NCBI RefSeq assembly: GCF_030445035.2
Contig: NC_080677.1
Location: forward strand, 109,113,263 to 109,177,262
DNA from: Dasypus novemcinctus
Taxonomy: Eukaryota > Chordata > Mammalia > Cingulata > Dasypodidae
Length of the DNA: 64,000 nt
Direction: 5' to 3'
The number at the start of each line of letters is the position of its first letter. Position 1 is the stretch's first letter. The notes beneath the pieces are model-generated. The model ran no database searches. It was not told where the DNA came from and saw nothing but the letters and a program-made list of their open reading frames with translations. A program made the translations under genes and the position numbers. Shown here in pieces: positions 58,801 to 64,000 of the stretch.

Positions 58801-59339
58801 TCCAGGTAAGGAGAGAATGAGAAGAGAGGTGTCACCTGAGGAAAGGCATGGGGTGTTGACAGTGTAGCAAAATGGAAGGTTCAACTGGAAGGACGGTGAC
58901 AGCAAGCACCCAGGGAATGATAGAAATGAGAGTGTGGTAGAAGGCAGGATGGACACCAGTAGGGGGAGTCAGGACAAGAGGGAGGTCCCAAAGTAGGAAT
59001 CCAGTCAGATCTCTGTGCCCACTAGAAGGTACTTAGTGGATGAAGGTCACCTACTGAAAGCAGGGTAGGAAAGGAAAAGGGGAAAAGGGATGCAATATGG
59101 AGGGAGCACTGGATACTTGTAAAGCCTTTATGGTCATTGAAAGCATGCAAATTTTTGGCCACTCTCTGTCTTTATTAAGGATCCGGATCCAGTGAGTAGG
59201 GGTGGGTGGCAGGGACAGTGGGTGGGGTGTGGTTTGGGTGAGTGGGGGCAGGGTTTGTGGAATTGGGTGGGTCTGGAGGGAGGTGGGTAAACCTCCATGA
59301 ATTGGGAAAAAGTCTTAAAATAACAGAGCTTGTATAGTG

Positions 59340-60300
59340 ATATTATGTTGAATGTGAAGGCTAAGGAATAATCATTGAGGCAAGGGTGGGGGAAGACTAC
59401 TGAATCCATGCAGGGAAGCAAAAGAAAGTAGTTTCACATGAGGTGGAAGGCAAATGTCTGGTTTGCAAAAAATTCTGAGGCATATGAGTACCAAAGGGAG
59501 AGGCCCTGCAGGGGCATGTTGTTCTGGACACCTGAGACAGGAGGGCCCGTGAAGGCAGAAGGACAATATTCAGGGCTGAGGAAGACCAGACATGGGCCAA
59601 GGGCACTGAACAAGTACCTTTGGGGTGGGGCTAGCAGGAGAGGCGAGAGAAGAATCTCCCATGCAGAGTGCGGTTTGTGTGCATGTGTTGTATCAAAGAG
59701 GAAATATAGAAGATCATGAGGTGGCTCCAAGAGGAGATTGCCGGGCTTATATCACAGTGGGGCAAAAGTTGGGATCTCTGAGTAAGTGCGTTGGGTGGAT
59801 AGGCAGGGTGGGCTGAATAGGATTGGGGTCACAAGGGAAGATAGGTAGAAATCCAGGTATTGGAACAAATTCTTAAATGAATTGTGCACTGATTACACAC
59901 TGAGTATGAAGCCTGATGAATACTCATTGAGGCAAGGGTAGGGGAAGACTACTGCATCCATACAGAGAGGCAAGAGAGTAGCTTCAGTTTGGGTGGAAGG
60001 TAATGTCTGGTTTGCCAAAAATCCATGAGGACCAACGGAGAAGACCTCAGTAGAGGCATTTTTTTGTCCTGAACACCCAAGATGGGGGCGATTAAGGAAA
60101 AAGGACTGAAGAGGATCAGATGTAGACCAAGAATATTGACTGAATGCCTAAGTAATGATGGGGTGGAGGCTAGTGGGAGACAAGAGAAGAGAATCTCCCA
60201 AAGTGTGGTTTGGGGGGTCATGTGTCTCAAAGTAAATATGGAATTTCACGAGCTGGTTCCAACAGAATATTGCCAGGCTTATATTATTGGGGCAAACACA
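59340..60300 (+). repeat. ~550-bp tandem duplication nested in the second large unit
   Basis: 'ggggaagactactg' with flanks occurs at 59,391 and 59,941, 550 bp apart. The following blocks ('tctggtttgc', 'atgaggacc' or variants, 'ggaca/gaacacc') repeat in order. The first large unit has this segment once, at 55,279. This accounts for most of the size difference between units. Confidence 0.85.
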
Positions 60301-60554
60301 GGGATCTCTGAGGAATAGGGTAAAGAGTAAACCCTAGAATTCCAGAGACATGCTGCAATGGGGAAGGGAAGCAAAGGGGTCAGGGGGCCTTCAACACCAG
60401 TGATTCTTAACGGGGATGGGGGTGGATTTCACCTGAGGGGGCGGGCATGCATCTCAAGGTAGACCTATCAAAACATCTGAAGGGTGAGCAGCCTTCTGCT
60501 GACAGAAATAAAAAATGACTCTGAAAGATGATTTCGATAGGCCACCTTGGGGGT

Positions 60555-60610
60555 CATGCATCCTCGGTGGGAATCACTGGTACATGCATCCTCGGTGGGA
60601 ATCACTGGTA
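60555..60610 (+). repeat. 28-bp perfect tandem duplication
   Basis: 'catgcatcctcggtgggaat' plus eight more bases is present at 60,555-60,582 and again at 60,583-60,610. The first large unit has it once, near 55,929. It shows very recent local duplication within the array. Confidence 0.93.
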
Positions 60611-63600
60611 GAAGGGGGAGCATGGAGAGCTGGGGTGAGATGGTATGAGTAAGGACACACCAAGTCGGGGTAGATGGAGGCATCAGAGTCAAGACAGTCA
60701 GGTGTGGGAGAAGAGTCCCCAGGATGAGGTAGACAGCAAGAAAATGAATGTAACCAGCTAGGCCCCTGGAATTATGACTGCTGAGTTGGGATGAATGGTC
60801 TAGTGCAGGGAGTGGAAGACCATCAAGATGGTTCCCAAGTTGAGAAGTGTGCAAGGGTAAGGGTGAGAGAGATGGGGATGGTGATGAAGAGGTAGATGTG
60901 CTGTGTGGGATGTTAGGAGAGTGCACTGGATAGGATGTCCATGCTGAAGGGAAGGGCAAGGGGGACTGGAGGCAGCACTGAAAGAGGGCATATAGATAGA
61001 GAGGAATACTAAGGAGGGAGAAAAGGAAAAACTAGTGGGAAAGACAGGAGAACCCAGCAGGAGACAGCTGCCTTTTGAGCTCCACAGTAAGAGTAGTATG
61101 TTGGTGTCTTGCATGGAGTTAGCAGGTATGGGAATAAAAGAGTAGAGAGAGAAGACAAAAATGGTTAGTAAAAATCCAGAAGGGAGTGATAACCAAAGAA
61201 CAATCTTCCTGAGAGCTTGGAGTGAAGAGTGTGTTATCGAGGGTTTAAGTATAAAAATGAAAGGTCAGGAGGAGTATAATTTGTGGCAACCAGAAATAAG
61301 ACTACAGACTTGGCCCTCAGGAAAAGGTCATCAGTTGACATGCAGAGCATGTGCATTAGGGAGTGTGTCTAAAGCAACAATGGGTCACTTTGTAAGCGGT
61401 TGGGTGAGAGAGCAGGAAGGGCTTATGTACCTTAGAAGGCCGCTGAATCCTGCAGAACAAATCAAGATGGTAGGTGAAAGGAGTTTAGATGGTTAAGTTA
61501 TGACAGAAAATTGCTGAGCAGTAGAGGAGGATAGCAGGAGCAAAGAAAAAAGGGGGCCCAGGAAATGATGTGAAGTTCTTAGAATTTGGAAGGATTGGAG
61601 AGGATGGAAGAAAAAAGGTGGTGCAAAGAAGTAGTGAATGTGAAATAGCAGATGAAGGAGGATAACAGCTGAGAAAGGAGATATGTCTAGAGGTTCAGGG
61701 AAGGCTTTGCTCTAGAAGAGGCATGGCAAACAACACGAAGTATTGCATGAAATAAGACACCTGGGACAAAGCATGTGAGGAAGCCCATGGAGATGAAAGA
61801 GCAATGTGTGCCTAAGACAGGTGAGGAATAGAGGAGAGGTAGGGTGAGGTCACAAGAGAATGGATTGTGGAGGCTGTGGCTCCTAGGAAGTTTGGGAGAT
61901 AAGCATGTGAAAAAAAGGTTCTGACAAAAGGATAGATGGCCACAGGAACACAAAAGGAGGGCCCCCAAGATGGCAGATAGTAATGGTAGGATGGTGAGGG
62001 GCAAACGTGGACAATACATTGATTGGGTACAGTAGGTTGGGGACAGGAAGCTGAAAATGGTGGAGACAGGGTAGGTCATGAAGGGGGAGTGATCTCGGAA
62101 AACACTACTATTGACTGACTTGGAGATGGTGAGGGAATGATGGATAAATGCTTAAGATCAATCAGAATGTCTCTTGAGAACAGAAGCAGGAAAATATACA
62201 GTGGCACAGCTGTGCAGTGTTAAAAGTGCATCCAGTGGGGTTAGAGTTAATTCTATGTGGGCAGATATCAGAGGGCGAAAGGTACAGAGTGTGTGTAGAG
62301 TAGTGATGGCCAAAGAACAAGGACAGGAAGCAAGTAAGAGTGTAGAGAACCTTATGAATGTGTGAGCATATATGGGCATCAGATGGTCCAAGGAGGAAGA
62401 AGAGCTAGCAAAATAATGAGTTCTCAAACTGGGAACAGAGGCAGGTCTCAAGAGGTAAAGGGGTAGTCCATGTGATATTAAAGCTGGTGTGGATGAGGAA
62501 GGGAGAGAGAATGAGAGGACAGATGGGAAGGGGTAAGAAAGGAAGAGATGGAAAGGCCTTGACCAGAAACTTCTAAATTCAGGTCCCTCAAGGGAAAGTG
62601 GTTCAAAGGTCCATCATAATTTTGGTTCTATAGAGGGAAAGGGACAGGGTTGATCACTGAGACAGAATCCCAACCCAAAGCATTGGGAGTACATCTCAGT
62701 GACTCTAGGATGGATTCACATGGATGCAGTTAATCTGTGGGTAGCAATACACTCATAGATGCTGGAGAGTGGGTGGCAACCAATGCAGATCTGACATTTC
62801 CCAAAGACTGTTGATTTCAGTCCTTTGCCAAGAAATAGTGAGAGAATGGAGGTTTAACATGAGACAGAGAGGCTCCGCTGAGATAACTAGAACACGAGGA
62901 AAGATGTTGCAAACCCAGTCTGGTAACAGACATGCTATCTAAGAAGACAAGGTTAGTAGCAAAGTGTCCCAGAGTGAGTGAAGAAGGAACAGAGGGTGGG
63001 TTGTTATTGAGGAGGCCTGATCCAGGGTATACCAGAAAAGGAAAAGAAGAAAAGGAAGGAGCATGGTTTATAAACCAGAAGACAGTATTACCAGTGGAAC
63101 ATGGGTTTGGAGAAGGAAGTATGGTGAAAAGAGAAAGAAGTGAATGGAGAGTAGGGTCTCAATGGGGAGCAAGAGAGAAGAATTGCATCATGGTATGCCA
63201 TCAGTGCAAAATGGAACTAATGTATGAGCTACAGGGAGATGGGAAGGAAGTGCGAGTGCAGTGTGTCATGTATGGTAGGAAAGCACTTGATTCAGTGGAA
63301 AGAGATAGGATAGAGAGAGGGCGGTGAATGCAAAGGAGATGAAAGGGAAGGAGGCAGGGTAGAATCAAGGGAACATAGGGACCACTGAAAGGAAATAGAT
63401 TCAAGACGGACTGTGGGAAGGCAAGAGGACAGAGTTTGATCAGTGGGAGTAGGTAAAAGAAGGGAGCACATGCCAGTGGAGAAATGCTGCATCTATGGCT
63501 AACAGAAAGTAGGTTGTTTAGAGAAATGTGGCCCATGTAAAAGAGGCGGAGTGTTTTCCACAGCAAATAGGAAAAAAAAGAAAACGTCACCTTAGGAAAG

Positions 63601-64000
63601 GAGGAATAAAAAGAAAGCATGAGTGGATGACAATGTAGTGAAATGTGAGGCTCATATAGGAAAGATAGAGCAATAGCAACCACCCAGGGATGACAGAAAT
63701 GAGAGTGTGGTAGAAGGCAGTCAGGCAGGCAGGCTGGACACACAGCCTGAGTGAGCCAGGAGAAGAGGGAGGTCCCAAAGTAGGAACCCAGGCAGATCTC
63801 TAGTGTGCCAGTTTGAAGACACTTAGCAGGTTAAGGCCAGCCTGCTGGAAGCTGGGTAGGGAAGGAAAAGGGAAAATGGGTAGATAGTAATGGGCAAGGA
63901 GCAATGGCTATTCTTTAAGCCTTGACGGTCATTGATAGCATGCAAAATTCCGGCCAGGCTCTATATCTTTACAACGGATCCGGCGGGGAAGGGTGGGTGG

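Larger units (their letters stand above)
42545..64000 (-). other. COPG2: COPG2 intron 20 (human count), runs off the window
   Basis: No COPG2 exon was found to the right of 42,544, so the remaining 21.5 kb appears to be a single intron. The human paternally expressed transcript COPG2IT1 is reported from this intron. Its counterpart cannot be delimited here. The intron holds an old repeat, a tetranucleotide tract and a large purine-rich tandem array. Confidence 0.75.
54100..64000 (+). repeat. 4.1-4.8 kb higher-order purine-rich tandem repeat, right part
   Basis: Shared landmarks give the period. 'cacccagg' with flanks is at 54,802, 58,907 and 63,681 (4,105 and 4,774 apart). 'catgcaaa' followed by 'ttttggcca' or a variant is at about 55,049, 59,144 and 63,939. 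'gtggatttcacctgag' is at 55,794 and 60,422. 'gaggcctgatcc' is at 58,227 and 63,012. The second unit is longer because of internal duplications. The 'ggctactcttcaagccttga' block of each unit resembles the 'actagctcttgaagtcttga' block of the left part, so both parts look like one array of unequal age. Purines make up 49 of 60 bases in the line at 56,281. It continues past the window edge. Confidence 0.9.

Noticed and set aside
47269-63778. Many long open stretches on the - strand (up to 180 codons) rich in Ser, Leu, Pro and Phe
   Set aside because: They follow from the pyrimidine-rich - strand of the repeat array, where stop codons (which need A and G) are rare. They have no family motifs, overlap in several frames and change between repeat copies.

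Overview
This window is mammalian genomic DNA. It carries the imprinted gene MEST (PEG1) on the + strand and, tail-to-tail with it on the - strand, the last four exons of COPG2. The microRNA gene MIR335 lies in MEST intron 2. In human these genes sit at 7q32. The host is most likely an armadillo (Xenarthra, probably Dasypus). The evidence is at least eight tRNA-derived SINEs of the armadillo DAS type, several with target-site duplications.

Layout. 1-16.5 kb is a repeat-dense flank: LINE-1 copies, all with coding sense on the - strand, including one nearly full-length but decayed copy at about 6.05-13.08 kb. Most of the DAS SINEs are here, and a MaLR-like LTR is possible. No host gene was found in this part. 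16.5-21.9 kb is mostly old, degraded repeat (L2, L1, MIR-type) plus non-coding sequence. 21.9-22.7 kb is an isolated CpG-rich block with a perfect splice donor, about 5.5 kb upstream of the main promoter. It fits the upstream (P2) promoter of MEST. 27.3-28.2 kb is the main CpG island and first coding exon of MEST, where the maternally methylated region lies in other mammals. A four-unit 37-bp tandem repeat sits just downstream of the exon.

MEST has 12 coding exons between 27,698 and 38,941. They join without a frame error into 335 codons, the length of human isoform 1. The alpha/beta-hydrolase landmarks are intact: HGFP, SHDYG, a late Asp and a late His. A shorter form would start at the ATG in exon 2. 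The MEST 3' UTR probably ends near 40,137. The COPG2 3' UTR, read leftwards, probably ends near 40,085, so the two 3' ends would meet or overlap slightly.

From 42,545 to the right edge the window is one COPG2 intron (intron 20 by the human count). From about 44.9 kb onward most of it is a large, diverged, purine-rich tandem array. Its left part has irregular spacing of 0.5-2 kb. Its right part is a clearer 4.1-4.8 kb higher-order repeat with nested duplications. The human imprinted transcript COPG2IT1 is reported from this intron. The array is therefore the most interesting unexplained structure here: about 19 kb of strand-asymmetric repeat that COPG2 transcription would read as pyrimidine-rich RNA.

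The long reading frames on the - strand of the 43-64 kb region are by-products of this composition and not genes.
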